This document shows positions 42,451 through 51,274 of a DNA stretch of 64,000 nt, in pieces (within the stretch, counting starts at the first letter, position 1; the number at the start of each line of letters is the position of its first letter). Made by a program: the position numbers and the translations under genes. Source of the stretch: Azospirillum brasilense (GTDB lineage: Bacteria; Pseudomonadota; Alphaproteobacteria; Azospirillales; Azospirillaceae); assembly GCF_022023855.1 (NCBI RefSeq), contig NZ_CP059450.1:1851001-1915000 (forward strand), given 5' to 3'. Below the pieces are notes generated by a model. It did not search any database, had not been told where the DNA came from, and was given only the letters and a program-made list of their open reading frames with translations.

Positions 42451-42763
42451 CGCTCACCTTCCTTTGCCCAGCCCTTTGCCTGCGGGATCGACAATCCCCC
42501 GCCTCGGCCAATCATGTCGGTGCGCTGCAAGCGGATCAAGGCAAGTGGATGAGGAAAGCGCCGGGCAAACCCGGTTCAACCATCTGCAGGGCCGCTGCGT
42601 TCCATTGATCCGTTTCATAAGACTTATCAGAGACCGGCGGGTAATCCACGGACCGGCACGGCCTAGCTTTTCCCCATCCGCACAAGCGGATGAGCCGTCC
42701 GCACGCCTGCGCCCCGCCCCGCGGGGCCGGGATTACAGCCAGGAAGGGAAGAGGATTTCACCG
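42451..42763. promoter_or_regulatory. Divergent LysR/paoA promoter region with palindrome
   Basis: 313 bases without a gene. ATAAGACTTAT at 42618-42628 is a perfect palindrome around a central A, inside a slightly AT-richer stretch (TCCGTTTCATAAGACTTATC). It matches the length and symmetry of a LysR recognition site (T-N11-A type). GGAAGGGAAGAGGA at 42741-42754 is the paoA ribosome site. Confidence 0.5.
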
Positions 42764-43447
42764 ATGCACCATTCCGGCGACCTCGACATGACGCGGCGCG
42801 GCCTCCTGCTTGGGACCGCCGCCACCGCCGCGCTGACGGCGACGCCGTTCCGGGCGCCGGCGCGGGCGGCCACCGTTGGAGAGACCGCCATGCCACCCCC
42901 CGCGACCGGAGCCGACGCGCCGTCCCTGTCGCCCGTTCTGTCCAAGGTCACCTTCACCGTGAACGGGCAGCGCCGCGACCTCGAACTCGACACGCGGACG
43001 ACGCTGCTCGACGCGCTGCGCGAGCATCTTCACCTCACCGGCACCAAGAAGGGCTGCGACCACGGCCAGTGCGGGGCCTGCACGGTCATCGTGGACGGGC
43101 AGCGCATTAACTCCTGCCTGACGCTCGCCGTGATGCACGAGGGCGGCAGCGTCACCACCATCGAAGGGCTGGGCCTGCCCGGCAAGCTGCACCCCATGCA
43201 GGCCGCCTTCGTAGAGCATGACGGCTACCAGTGCGGCTACTGCACGCCGGGCCAGATCTGTTCGGCGGTGGCGATGCTGGACGAGATCAAGGCCGGCGTG
43301 CCCAGCCACGTCACCGCCGACCTGACCGCGGCGCCGCAGGCCACCGTGGACGAGTACCGGGAGCGGATGAGTGGCAACATCTGTCGCTGCGGCGCCTATT
43401 CCAACATCGTCGATGCGATCTCGGACGTCGCACGGAGGGAGGCATGA
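42764..43447 (+). CDS. paoA: Periplasmic aldehyde oxidoreductase, 2Fe-2S subunit
   Basis: Product of 227 aa. A twin-arginine signal (MTRRGLLLGTAATAAL) exports the folded, cofactor-loaded complex. The ferredoxin-like domain has the CDHGQCGAC pattern, and the helical domain carries the second cluster with CGYCTPG and CRCG. This matches PaoA (YagT) of the PaoABC xanthine-oxidase-family enzyme that oxidises aromatic and other aldehydes to acids. It starts the operon and overlaps paoB by ATGA. ATG 42764 is preferred for its GA-rich ribosome site; the frame is open upstream. Confidence 0.9.
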   Translation: MHHSGDLDMTRRGLLLGTAATAALTATPFRAPARAATVGETAMPPPATGADAPSLSPVLSKVTFTVNGQRRDLELDTRTTLLDALREHLHLTGTKKGCDHGQCGACTVIVDGQRINSCLTLAVMHEGGSVTTIEGLGLPGKLHPMQAAFVEHDGYQCGYCTPGQICSAVAMLDEIKAGVPSHVTADLTAAPQATVDEYRERMSGNICRCGAYSNIVDAISDVARREA

Positions 43448-44394
43448 GACCCTTCACCTACGAGCGGGCGGACTCCCCCGCCGCCGCCGCCGCCGCGGTC
43501 GAGCGCCGGCCGGGCGCCAAGTTCATCGCGGGCGGCACCAACCTGCTCGACCTGATGAAGCTTGAGATCGAGACGCCGGCCCATCTGATCGACGTCAACG
43601 GGCTGAAGCTCGACACGCTGGAAGCGACGCCGGACGGCGGGCTGCGCATCGGCGCGCTGGTGCGCAACACGGCGCTGGCCGCCGACCAACGGGTGCGGCG
43701 CGATTACGGCGTGCTGTCGCGCGCCCTGCTCGCCGGGGCGTCGGGCCAGCTGCGCAACAAGGCGACGACGGCGGGCAACCTGCTCCAGCGCACGCGCTGC
43801 CCCTACTTCTACGACACCAACCAGCCCTGCAACAAACGCCAGCCCGGCAGCGGCTGCGCCGCCATCGGCGGCTACAGCCGGCAACTCGCCGTGGTCGGGT
43901 CGAGCGACGCCTGCATCGCCACCCACCCCAGCGACATGGCCGTCGCCATGCGCGCGCTGGACGCCACGGTGGAGACGGTGCGGGCCGACGGGACAACGCG
44001 GACGATTCCCATCGCGGAGTTCCACCGGCTGCCCGGCGACACGCCGCACATCGAGACGGCGCTGGTGCCCGGCGAACTCATCACCGCGGTGACGTTGCCC
44101 AAGCCGGTCGGCGGCACCCACGTCTACCGCAAGGTGCGTGACCGCGCGTCCTACGCCTTCGCGCTGGTCTCCGTCGCGGTGGTGGTGCAGCGCGACGGCG
44201 GCGGCCGGGTGGCGCTGGGCGGCGTGGCGCACAAGCCCTGGCGCGTCGAGGCCGCCGAGGCCGAGATGCCGCGCGGCGCCAAGGCGGTCACCGCCGGGCT
44301 GCTGGCCGATGCGAAGCCGACGCACGACAACGCATTCAAGCTGACCCTGGTCGAGCGGACGCTCGCCTCGGTGCTGGCCGAAGCGAAAGGGTGA
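43444..44394 (+). CDS. paoB: Periplasmic aldehyde oxidoreductase, FAD/4Fe-4S subunit
   Basis: Product of 316 aa, FAD-binding subunit of the xanthine oxidase family. The FAD site is FIAGGTNLLDLMK. Cys119, Cys129, Cys138 and Cys157 lie in the short insertion that in Escherichia coli PaoB holds an extra 4Fe-4S cluster, a feature distinguishing PaoB from ordinary CoxM-type subunits. It relays electrons from the molybdenum centre to the 2Fe-2S subunit or acceptor. Starts inside the paoA stop (ATGA) and ends 3 bases before paoC. No signal of its own; it should be co-exported with PaoA. Confidence 0.9.
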   Translation: MRPFTYERADSPAAAAAAVERRPGAKFIAGGTNLLDLMKLEIETPAHLIDVNGLKLDTLEATPDGGLRIGALVRNTALAADQRVRRDYGVLSRALLAGASGQLRNKATTAGNLLQRTRCPYFYDTNQPCNKRQPGSGCAAIGGYSRQLAVVGSSDACIATHPSDMAVAMRALDATVETVRADGTTRTIPIAEFHRLPGDTPHIETALVPGELITAVTLPKPVGGTHVYRKVRDRASYAFALVSVAVVVQRDGGGRVALGGVAHKPWRVEAAEAEMPRGAKAVTAGLLADAKPTHDNAFKLTLVERTLASVLAEAKG

Positions 44395-44397
44395 GAC

Positions 44398-46592
44398 ATG
44401 AAGTTCGACACTCCCGCGACCACCAACCCGATCGACCAGCTGAAGGTGGTGGGCAAGCCGACCGACCGCATCGACGGCCCGCTGAAGACGACGGGAAAGG
44501 CCACCTACGCCTATGAATGGCACGACGTGGCGCCGAACGTCGCCTATGGCTGGGTCATCGGATCGGGCATAGCCAAGGGGCGCATCGCGTCCATGGACCT
44601 GGAGGCGGCGCGGAAGGCCCCCGGCGTCGTCGCCATCGTCACGGCGGAGAACGCCGGCTCCCTCGACAAGGGCAAGCGCAACGCCGCGACCCTGCTCGGC
44701 GGGCCGGAGATCGAGCATTACCAGCAGGCCGTCGCCCTGGTGGTGGCGGAGACCTTCGAGCAGGCGCGCACCGCGGCGGGGCTGGTGCGCATCGACTACA
44801 CCGCCGCGGACGGCGCCTATGATCTGGCCGCGGCCAAGGACAAGGCGGAGAAGACCAAGGACGGCGATTCCGTCGTGGGTGATTTCGCGGGCGCCTTCGC
44901 GGCGGCTCCTGTGAAACTCGACGAGACCTACACCACGCCGGACGAGAGCCACGCGATGATGGAGCCGCACGCGACCATCGCCGCCTGGGAGGGCGACCGG
45001 CTGACCGTGTGGACCTCCAACCAGATGATCGACTGGATGGTCACCGACCTGTCGGCGACGCTGAAGATGCCGAAGGACAAGGTGCGCGTCATCTCTCCCT
45101 TCATCGGTGGGGGTTTCGGCGGGAAGCTGTTCCTGCGCGCCGACGCGCTGCTGGCGGCGCTTGGCGCGCGGGAGGCCGGGCGGCCGGTCAAGGTCGGGCT
45201 GTCGCGGCCCCTGATGATGAACAACACCACGCACCGCCCCGCCACTATCCAGCGCGTCCGCATCGGCGCCACGCCGGACGGCACGATCACCGCCATCGCC
45301 CATGAGAGCTGGTCGGGCAACCTGCCCGGCGGCTCGGAGGAGACGGCGACCGACCAGACGCGGCTGCTCTACGCCGGGGCGAACCGCCTGATCGGCAACC
45401 GCATCGCCACGCTCGACCTGCCCGAGGGCAACGCCATGCGAGCGCCGGGCGAGGCGTCGGGGATGATGGCGCTGGAGGTCGCCATGGACGAGATGGCGGA
45501 GAAGCTGGGCATGGACCCGGTGGAGTTCCGCATCCGCAACGACACCCAGAGACCGACCCCGCCGACCCCCACCGGCCCTTCTCGCAGCGCCAGCTCGCGC
45601 AGTGCCTGCGCCTCGGCGCCGAGCGGTTCGGCTGGGCGAAGCGCAACCCGCAGCCGGGGCAGGTGCGCGACGGGCGCTGGCTGGTCGGGCTGGGCGTGGC
45701 GTCGGCTTTCCGCAACAACCTGCTGACCAAGTCGGCGGCGCGGGTGCGGCTGGACCAGCGCGGGATCGTCACGGTCGAGACCGACATGACCGACATCGGC
45801 ACCGGCAGCTACACCATCATCGCCCAGACCGCGGCGGAGATGATGGGGGTGGGCTTGGACAAGGTGGCGGTGCGGCTCGGCGATTCGAGTTTCCCGGTGT
45901 CCGCGGGCTCGGGCGGGCAATGGGGCGCCAACAACGCCACCGCCGGGGTCTATGCCGCCTGCGTGAAGCTGCGCGAGGCGGTGGCGCAGAAGCTCGGCGT
46001 CAACTCCGCCGACGCGCAGTTCGCGGACGGTCAGGTCGTCGCCGGCAACCGCAGGGTCCCGTTGGCCGAAGCGGCGGGCGCCGACGGCCTGTCCGCCGAG
46101 GATGGCATCGAATACGGCGACCTCGACAAGAAATATCAGCAGTCGACCTTCGGTGCCCATTACGTGGAGGCGGCGGTCGACGCCGCGACCGGCGAGATCC
46201 GCGTGCGGCGGATGCTGGCGGTCTGTGCGGCGGGCCGCATCCTGAACCCGAAGTCGGCGCGCAGTCAGGTGATCGGCGCCATGACCATGGGCGTCGGCGC
46301 CGCGCTGATGGAGGAACTGGCGCTCGACAAGCGGACAGGCTTCTTCGTCAACCACGACCTCGCCGGCTACGAGGTGCCGGTCCACGCCGACATCCCGCAC
46401 CAGGAGGTGATCTTCCTGGACGAGGCCGACCCGATCTCCTCGCCGATGAAGGCGAAGGGAGTGGGCGAGCTGGGCCTGTGCGGCGTGGGTGCGGCGGTCG
46501 CCAACGCGGTCCACAACGCGACGGGCCTGAGAGTGCGCGACTACCCGATCACGCTCGACAAGTTCCTGGACCGGCTGCCGGCGGTGGGGTGA
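44398..46592 (+). pseudogene. paoC: Periplasmic aldehyde oxidoreductase molybdenum subunit, interrupted by a frameshift
   Basis: From ATG 44398 the frame gives a molybdopterin-cytosine-dinucleotide subunit through GGGFGGKLF, AMRAPGEASG and FRIRNDTQ (to about 45549), then turns into Arg/Ser-rich nonsense ending at 45726. The frame one base back continues at once with ETDPADPHRPFSQRQLAQ and runs to 46592 with GTGSYTII, GSGGQWGANNAT and KGVGELGLCGVG, which holds the catalytic Glu. Loss of one G in a CAGGAGACC-like stretch, or a duplicated AG, explains it. The restored product is about 731 aa, normal for PaoC. All cofactor and catalytic motifs survive, so an assembly error or a very recent mutation is likely. 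Confidence 0.85.
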
Positions 46593-46713
46593 GGTTGCTC
46601 TTGCCCCACCCCCTTCGCGCACCCCCAAAATTGTCACGCGCTTCCCGGTTGTCGGATGGATGAAGACTCCAGCCCCGGATGTTCATTCGGGTGAGACGTA
46701 CCCTGGAGCCATC

Positions 46714-47256
46714 ATGACGCACATCCGCTTCACCCCCAAATCCCTCGCCATCGCGCTGCTGGCCGGTGTGGCGGCCCTGGGCGCGGGGGTGTCCCCGGCC
46801 CTCGCCGACCCGCCGGACTGGGCTCCGGCCCATGGCTGGCGCGCCAAGCAGGAGCGCCATCATGAGCGTGCACGCCATGACCGTGGCCGCTATTACGAGC
46901 ATGGCTACATCGACGGCGGCTATGGCGACGGGCGCGTGGTGATCGTCCGCCGCCCTCCGCCGGTTGTGGTCTATGAGGAACCGCCGGTCGTGCATTACGC
47001 CCCGGCCCCCGTCTACATCGAGGAGCCGCCGCCGGTGATCGTCCAGCAGCGCCCGCGCGTGGTCCGCGCGGCGCCGCAGGTCGTGGAATGCGGGCCGCTC
47101 GACGGCGACCTGATCGGCGTGCTGGGCGGGGCCGCGGTCGGCGGGCTGGTCGGCTCGCAGTTCGGGCGTGGCGACGGCAAGCTGGCGGCGACGGCCGCCG
47201 GCACGCTGGGCGGCGCCATGCTGGGCGGCGCGATGACCCGCGGCGGTGGTTGCTAA
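46714..47256 (+). CDS. Exported protein with C-terminal glycine-zipper domain
   Basis: Product of 180 aa. A Sec signal (SLAIALLAGVAALGAG, cleavage after ALA) precedes a His/Arg/Tyr-rich segment, a Pro/Val-rich stretch (PPPVVVYEEPPVVHY, IEEPPPVIVQQRP) and a glycine-zipper (GVLGGAAVGGLVGSQFG, TAAGTLGGAMLGGAM) of the 17-kDa surface-antigen/2TM type. It probably sits in the outer membrane or periplasm. ATG 46714 follows CTGGAGCC. The protein ends in Cys, and its TAA touches the end of an IS630 remnant, so the natural C-terminus could be slightly altered. Confidence 0.78.
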   Translation: MTHIRFTPKSLAIALLAGVAALGAGVSPALADPPDWAPAHGWRAKQERHHERARHDRGRYYEHGYIDGGYGDGRVVIVRRPPPVVVYEEPPVVHYAPAPVYIEEPPPVIVQQRPRVVRAAPQVVECGPLDGDLIGVLGGAAVGGLVGSQFGRGDGKLAATAAGTLGGAMLGGAMTRGGGC

Positions 47257-47551
47257 AGCGGTTTTCGATCCGGTGGCATAGCCGGTGTTTCTGAAGAGGT
47301 TTCGGCACGCGTCTGGGCGATAGAGTTCGGTGGTACGCGCGACGGCATTCCAGAAGCCGTCGCGCGTCCGCTCGGCGGCCTTGCCCAGCAGAGCCTTGAG
47401 CTTGGCGAAAGCCTGCTCGATGGGATCGTAGTAGGGGCTGTAGGTCGGCAGGTCGAGAATCTGGGCGCCACGCGCCTCGACCCCCTCGCGCCCCCCGGTC
47501 ACCTTGTGGCTGGGCGGGTTGTCGAGGATGAGGAGGTCAGACTGTTCCTGG
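47257..47551 (-). pseudogene. IS630-family transposase remnant (C-terminal part)
   Basis: Minus-strand sequence encodes LLILDNPPSHK, then LPTYSPYYDPIEQAFAKLK and AERTRDGFWNA. The Asp of LDN and the Glu of PIEQ are 34 residues apart, the second and third acidic residues of the DD34E active site. The N-terminal half with the first Asp is missing and no full terminal repeats are visible. The boundary at about 47255 lies on a TA within the preceding gene's stop codon, consistent with TA target choice. Confidence 0.75.
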
Positions 47552-47618
47552 GAAAATCGGAGATTGTAAGCCGGCCAGATTCATGGATCAGTCGAGGGCT
47601 ATCCAGAGGGAGATGATG

Positions 47619-48248
47619 ATGCCGATAGAAGCTTGGCTTGCCTTTACCGCAGCATCCGCGGTGTTGTTGATCATCCCGGGCCCCACGATCCTGCTTGTGG
47701 TATCCTATGCGCTTGGTCAGGGCCGGCGTTCGGGGCTCGCCACCGTCGTCGGCGTTGCGCTCGGTGACTTCACCGCCATGACCGCATCCATGCTGGGTTT
47801 GGGTGTGGTGCTAGCCGCCTCGTCCCTGCTCTTCACCGCATTGAAATGGATTGGGGCGGCCTATCTCGTGTATCTCGGCCTCAAGTTGTGGCGCGCCCCG
47901 GTTGTCGAGGCCGCTTCAACAGAGCCGGCTCCTGCCGTGTCGCCCTTCCGTATGGCCCTTCATACCTATGCCGTGACGGCGCTGAACCCCAAAAGCATCG
48001 TCTTCTTCGTTGCCTTTCTGCCGCAGTTTGTCGATTCCACTCAGCCGCTTTTGCCACAAATACTGATCATGGAAGCCACCTTCCTGGTTTTGGCGACCCT
48101 GAACGCCACGTTGTACGCACTTCTGGCCTCGGCGGCGGGACGAGCGGTGCAGCGCCCCTCAATCCGACGGATTTTCAATCGGACAGGGGGAGCCATGCTT
48201 ATCGGGGCGGGGGTAATGACCGCAACGTGGCGGCGAACGGCGTCTTAA
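47619..48248 (+). CDS. LysE/RhtB-family amino-acid exporter
   Basis: Product of 209 aa with about six hydrophobic helices. The family start is clear: AASAVLLIIPGPTILLVVSYALGQGRRSG, which contains the PGP motif. Later segments include GAAYLVYLGLKLWR and ALNPKSIVFFVAFLPQFV. Members export amino acids or related metabolites, driven by proton motive force. Three consecutive ATGs (47613, 47616, 47619) follow GAGGGAG; the last has the best spacing. It stands alone just beyond the IS remnant and is convergent with ispE. Confidence 0.88.
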   Translation: MPIEAWLAFTAASAVLLIIPGPTILLVVSYALGQGRRSGLATVVGVALGDFTAMTASMLGLGVVLAASSLLFTALKWIGAAYLVYLGLKLWRAPVVEAASTEPAPAVSPFRMALHTYAVTALNPKSIVFFVAFLPQFVDSTQPLLPQILIMEATFLVLATLNATLYALLASAAGRAVQRPSIRRIFNRTGGAMLIGAGVMTATWRRTAS

Positions 48249-48268
48249 TACGACGGCCCGCATGAGGG

Positions 48269-49297
48269 TCAGCCGACGCCCCAGCCGCCGGTGTCCGGGA
48301 AGGGGACCGGCGGCGCCGGGGCGGTGGTGACCGCCGATGGCGCCACCAGCCCCTTGGGCAGTGGCGGCGCGTCCGCCGGGGTCGGCAGGAGCCGCGCGGA
48401 CTTCGCCCACCAGCGCGGCTGCGCCGCCTGGATCGACCGGGCGGCCTCGGCCGCCGCCTCCGCATCGGCATAAAGGCCGAAGCAGGTCGCCCCGCTGCCC
48501 GACAGGCGGGCCAGCAGGCAGCCGTCCGTGCCCTCCAGCGCCGCCAGCGCGTCGGCGATCACCGGGGCAACGGTCAGCGCCGGTTCGGTCAGGTCGTTGC
48601 GCCGCTCCTTCAGCAGCGCGGCCAGCGCCGCGGCGTCGGCCGGCGCCTCGGTAAAGCGGGCCGGTGCCGAGAAGGTGCGTTTGACGATGCCCTTGCGGGC
48701 CTTGAACACGGCGGGGGTCGGCACCGGCACGCCGGGGTTGACCAGAACCGCAAAGGTTTCCGGCAGGGCCGGCGCCTCCTCCAGCACCTCTCCCACGCCG
48801 CCGAAATAGCAGCTCCGCCCGGCGACGCAGACCGGCACGTCGGCGCCCAGCGATGCCGCGATCTCATAGAGGCGCGGGTCGGTCACCGGCACGCCCCACA
48901 GCCGGGCCAGGGCGCGCAGCGTCGCCGCCGCGTCCGCCGAGCCGCCGCCGATCCCGGAGGCGATGGGCAGAACCTTCTCCAGCACGATCATCGCGTCGGC
49001 CTCGCGGCCCAGCCGGGCGGCCAGCGCGTGGGCGGCCCGGATGACGAGGTTGTTCGCCGGATTCTCCCCCATCAAGGCCGGGCCGAAGGGGCCGGAGATG
49101 GCCAGCCGCGGCCCGACCGGCGGCAGGTCCACCCCGCGCAGCGCGATCCGCGCCACGCCCGGCTGCACCGTCACCCGGTCCGCCACGTCGGCGAAGGCGA
49201 CGAGGCTGTCCAACTCGTGATAGCCGTCGTCCCGGCGGCCCACCACATGCAGATAGAGGTTCAGCTTGGCCGGCGCGGCCTCGGCGATGGCGCTCAT
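48269..49297 (-). CDS. ispE: 4-diphosphocytidyl-2-C-methyl-D-erythritol kinase
   Basis: Product of 342 aa, GHMP kinase of the non-mevalonate isoprenoid pathway that phosphorylates CDP-methylerythritol at the 2-OH. Signatures: PAKLNLYLHVVGRRDDGYHELDS at the start, the ATP-binding glycine loop LPIASGIGGGSADAAATL, LGADVPVC and LSGSGATCFGL. The last 45 or so residues form a Pro/Ala-rich extension (ADAPPLPKGL, TTAPAPPVPFP) beyond the usual length. The TPR gene upstream, with a terminator between, is a common alphaproteobacterial neighbour, so ispE probably has its own promoter in the 100-base gap. Confidence 0.95.
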   Translation of the reverse strand: MSAIAEAAPAKLNLYLHVVGRRDDGYHELDSLVAFADVADRVTVQPGVARIALRGVDLPPVGPRLAISGPFGPALMGENPANNLVIRAAHALAARLGREADAMIVLEKVLPIASGIGGGSADAAATLRALARLWGVPVTDPRLYEIAASLGADVPVCVAGRSCYFGGVGEVLEEAPALPETFAVLVNPGVPVPTPAVFKARKGIVKRTFSAPARFTEAPADAAALAALLKERRNDLTEPALTVAPVIADALAALEGTDGCLLARLSGSGATCFGLYADAEAAAEAARSIQAAQPRWWAKSARLLPTPADAPPLPKGLVAPSAVTTAPAPPVPFPDTGGWGVG

Positions 49298-49318
49298 GGT
49301 CGGGTCCCCCGAAACGAA

Positions 49319-49352
49319 AAGCCCTTCTTCCCGGCAGGGGGAAGAAGGGCTT
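49319..49352 (-). terminator. Rho-independent terminator of the TPR gene
   Basis: A perfect 14-bp stem (49319-49332 with 49339-49352, 6-base loop) is followed on the minus strand by TTCGTTT. It lies between the TPR gene stop and ispE. Confidence 0.82.
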
Positions 49353-49398
49353 TATGCGGCATGGGTGTCGCTAGCGCCAGAGCCTATGCAGGCGCCGC

Positions 49399-51147
49399 TT
49401 ACTGAACCTTCGCCGGAGCGGCCTCGGCGGCCTTGGGGTCCACCAAGCCCTTGTCCAGCTTGGCCCGGATGTCCTCCTTCTGCGGCTCCTCCTCCGCGGT
49501 GCGGAGCGCGCGGGTCCACTGGAAGCGGGCCTCGTTGCGGCGCCCGACGCGCCAGTAGGCGTCGCCCAGATGATCGTTGATGGTGGCGTCGGTCGGCTTC
49601 AGCTCCACCGCACGCTCCAGCTTCTCCACCGCTCCTTCGAAATCGCCGGTGCGGTAGAGCGCCCAGCCCAGGCTGTCGACGATGTAGCCGTCCTTGGGGC
49701 GCAGGGCGACGGCCTTCTCGATCATTTTCTTGGCCTCCTCCAGGTTCAGCCCACGGTCGACGTAGCTGTAGCCCAGATAGTTCAGCAGGAAGGCCTCGTC
49801 CGGCTTCAGCGCCAGCGCCGCCCGCAGGTCGCGTTCGGCGTCCGGCCAGCGATCCACCTTGTCGTAGGACATGGCGCGGGCGTAGAGCACCGCCCAATGC
49901 CGCTCTTCCGGCGTGCCGATGCGTTCCAGCGCCTTGCTGTAGCTGTCGGCGGCCTCGCCGTAGCGCTTGGCGACGCGGTACAGGTCGCCCAGCCGGATCA
50001 GCGCGTCGGTCCGCTCGGGACGTTCGGCGGACAGGGCGGAGAAGGCGGCGATGGCGTCATCGGTGCGTTCCAGCCGGGCGAGGCTCTCGGCGGCGCGCAG
50101 CCGGGCGGTCCAGCCCAGCACCGGGTCCTTCTCCAGCGCCTGGAACTCGACCAGCGCGTCGGCGTGGTGGTCGCGGTTCTCCATGATGTCGCCGATCATC
50201 AGCCGCGCCAGCGACAGGTCGGGGCGCAGATGAAGGGCGATCCGCCCGAACAGCAGAGCGGTTTCCTCCGCCCCCTCGTGATGGATGGCGCTGCCCAGGT
50301 CGAACAGGGCCTCCGCCAGCCCCTGCTTGGCGTCGGACACCACCGGGGCGGCGGCCTTGCCCTCGTCCAGCGCCTTCAGCGCCGGCTCGACCATCAGGCT
50401 GTCGGGATTGCCGGCGCGGAAGGACTCGTACAGCTTGCGGGCTTCGTCCTTGCGGCCGGTGCGCTCGTAGAAGCTGCCGACGATCTGGATGACGCGCAGC
50501 GGCGCCTCCTTGTCCAGCACGCGGGCGAAGCGCTCCCCGGCGGCGTCCTTGCGCCCGCCCAGCTCCAGCAGCAGACCGGCGTGCAGGTCGTGCAGGGCGG
50601 CGAAGCCGCTGGCCGTGGAGAGCGGCTCCAGCGCCTTCAGCGCCGCGTCGGTCTTACCCTCCGCGGCGGCCAGCCAGGCGTCGATCAGCGGGCCGATGTA
50701 CTTCGCCATGCCCTCCTTGGGCATGCGCGCGGCCATGGCCTTGGCTTCCTTCAGCTTGCCGCGGGCCAGATTGTCGGAGGCCAGCAGGGCGATGGCCATC
50801 TGCGGGTCGTTGTCCTGTTCCAGCAGCCGCTTGGCGAGGTCGATGGCGGCGTCGAACTGCCCTTCGCCCAGCTTCAGCAGGTAGGTGCGGCGCAGAAGCG
50901 TCAAGTCGCCGGGGTCGGCGGACAGGGCGTGCGCCATGAACAGGGCGGCGGCTGCCCAATCGTCCTGACGCTGGGCGAAGCGCCCGGCCAGATAGCTGCC
51001 CGTCGCCGAGGTCAGCGACGGACGCTCCGTCGCCGCCGGGGCCGCGGCGACGGCGTTGCCGGCCGGCAGGAGGCCCGCCGTCGAAAGGAGCAAGGCGCCA
51101 AACGCCGTCCGACCAAATCGGGCCCGGCCAAATCGGAATGTCATCAT
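49399..51147 (-). CDS. Exported tetratricopeptide-repeat protein
   Basis: Product of 582 aa. Residues about 1-35 form a signal peptide (FGALLLSTAGLLPAGNAVAAAP). The remainder is a continuous array of TPR and TPR-like helical pairs, most regular near the C-terminus (AFLLNYLGYSYVDRGLNLEEA, GYIVDSLGWALYRTGDFEGAV, ATINDHLGDAYWRVGRRNEA). This periplasmic or membrane-attached TPR protein is widespread beside ispE in alphaproteobacteria. Its molecular role is not established; a scaffold in envelope assembly is plausible. A terminator follows. It is unrelated in domain make-up to the TPR-glycosyltransferases, having no catalytic domain. Confidence 0.82.
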   Translation of the reverse strand: MMTFRFGRARFGRTAFGALLLSTAGLLPAGNAVAAAPAATERPSLTSATGSYLAGRFAQRQDDWAAAALFMAHALSADPGDLTLLRRTYLLKLGEGQFDAAIDLAKRLLEQDNDPQMAIALLASDNLARGKLKEAKAMAARMPKEGMAKYIGPLIDAWLAAAEGKTDAALKALEPLSTASGFAALHDLHAGLLLELGGRKDAAGERFARVLDKEAPLRVIQIVGSFYERTGRKDEARKLYESFRAGNPDSLMVEPALKALDEGKAAAPVVSDAKQGLAEALFDLGSAIHHEGAEETALLFGRIALHLRPDLSLARLMIGDIMENRDHHADALVEFQALEKDPVLGWTARLRAAESLARLERTDDAIAAFSALSAERPERTDALIRLGDLYRVAKRYGEAADSYSKALERIGTPEERHWAVLYARAMSYDKVDRWPDAERDLRAALALKPDEAFLLNYLGYSYVDRGLNLEEAKKMIEKAVALRPKDGYIVDSLGWALYRTGDFEGAVEKLERAVELKPTDATINDHLGDAYWRVGRRNEARFQWTRALRTAEEEPQKEDIRAKLDKGLVDPKAAEAAPAKVQ

Positions 51148-51274
51148 GCCGCGTCCACCTGCACGCCTACGGAGTCCGGATCAGGAAAGCCTGAAACTCG
51201 ATTCCTCAGTCTAACACCAACCGCCGGCAAGGGTTAACCACGCTGCGGCCCGAACCATCGCATGTCTCGGCCGC

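Noticed and set aside
42451..42763. Possible molybdenum-cofactor riboswitch before paoA
   Set aside because: I could not find an extended conserved stem set; only the short LysR-like palindrome stands out.
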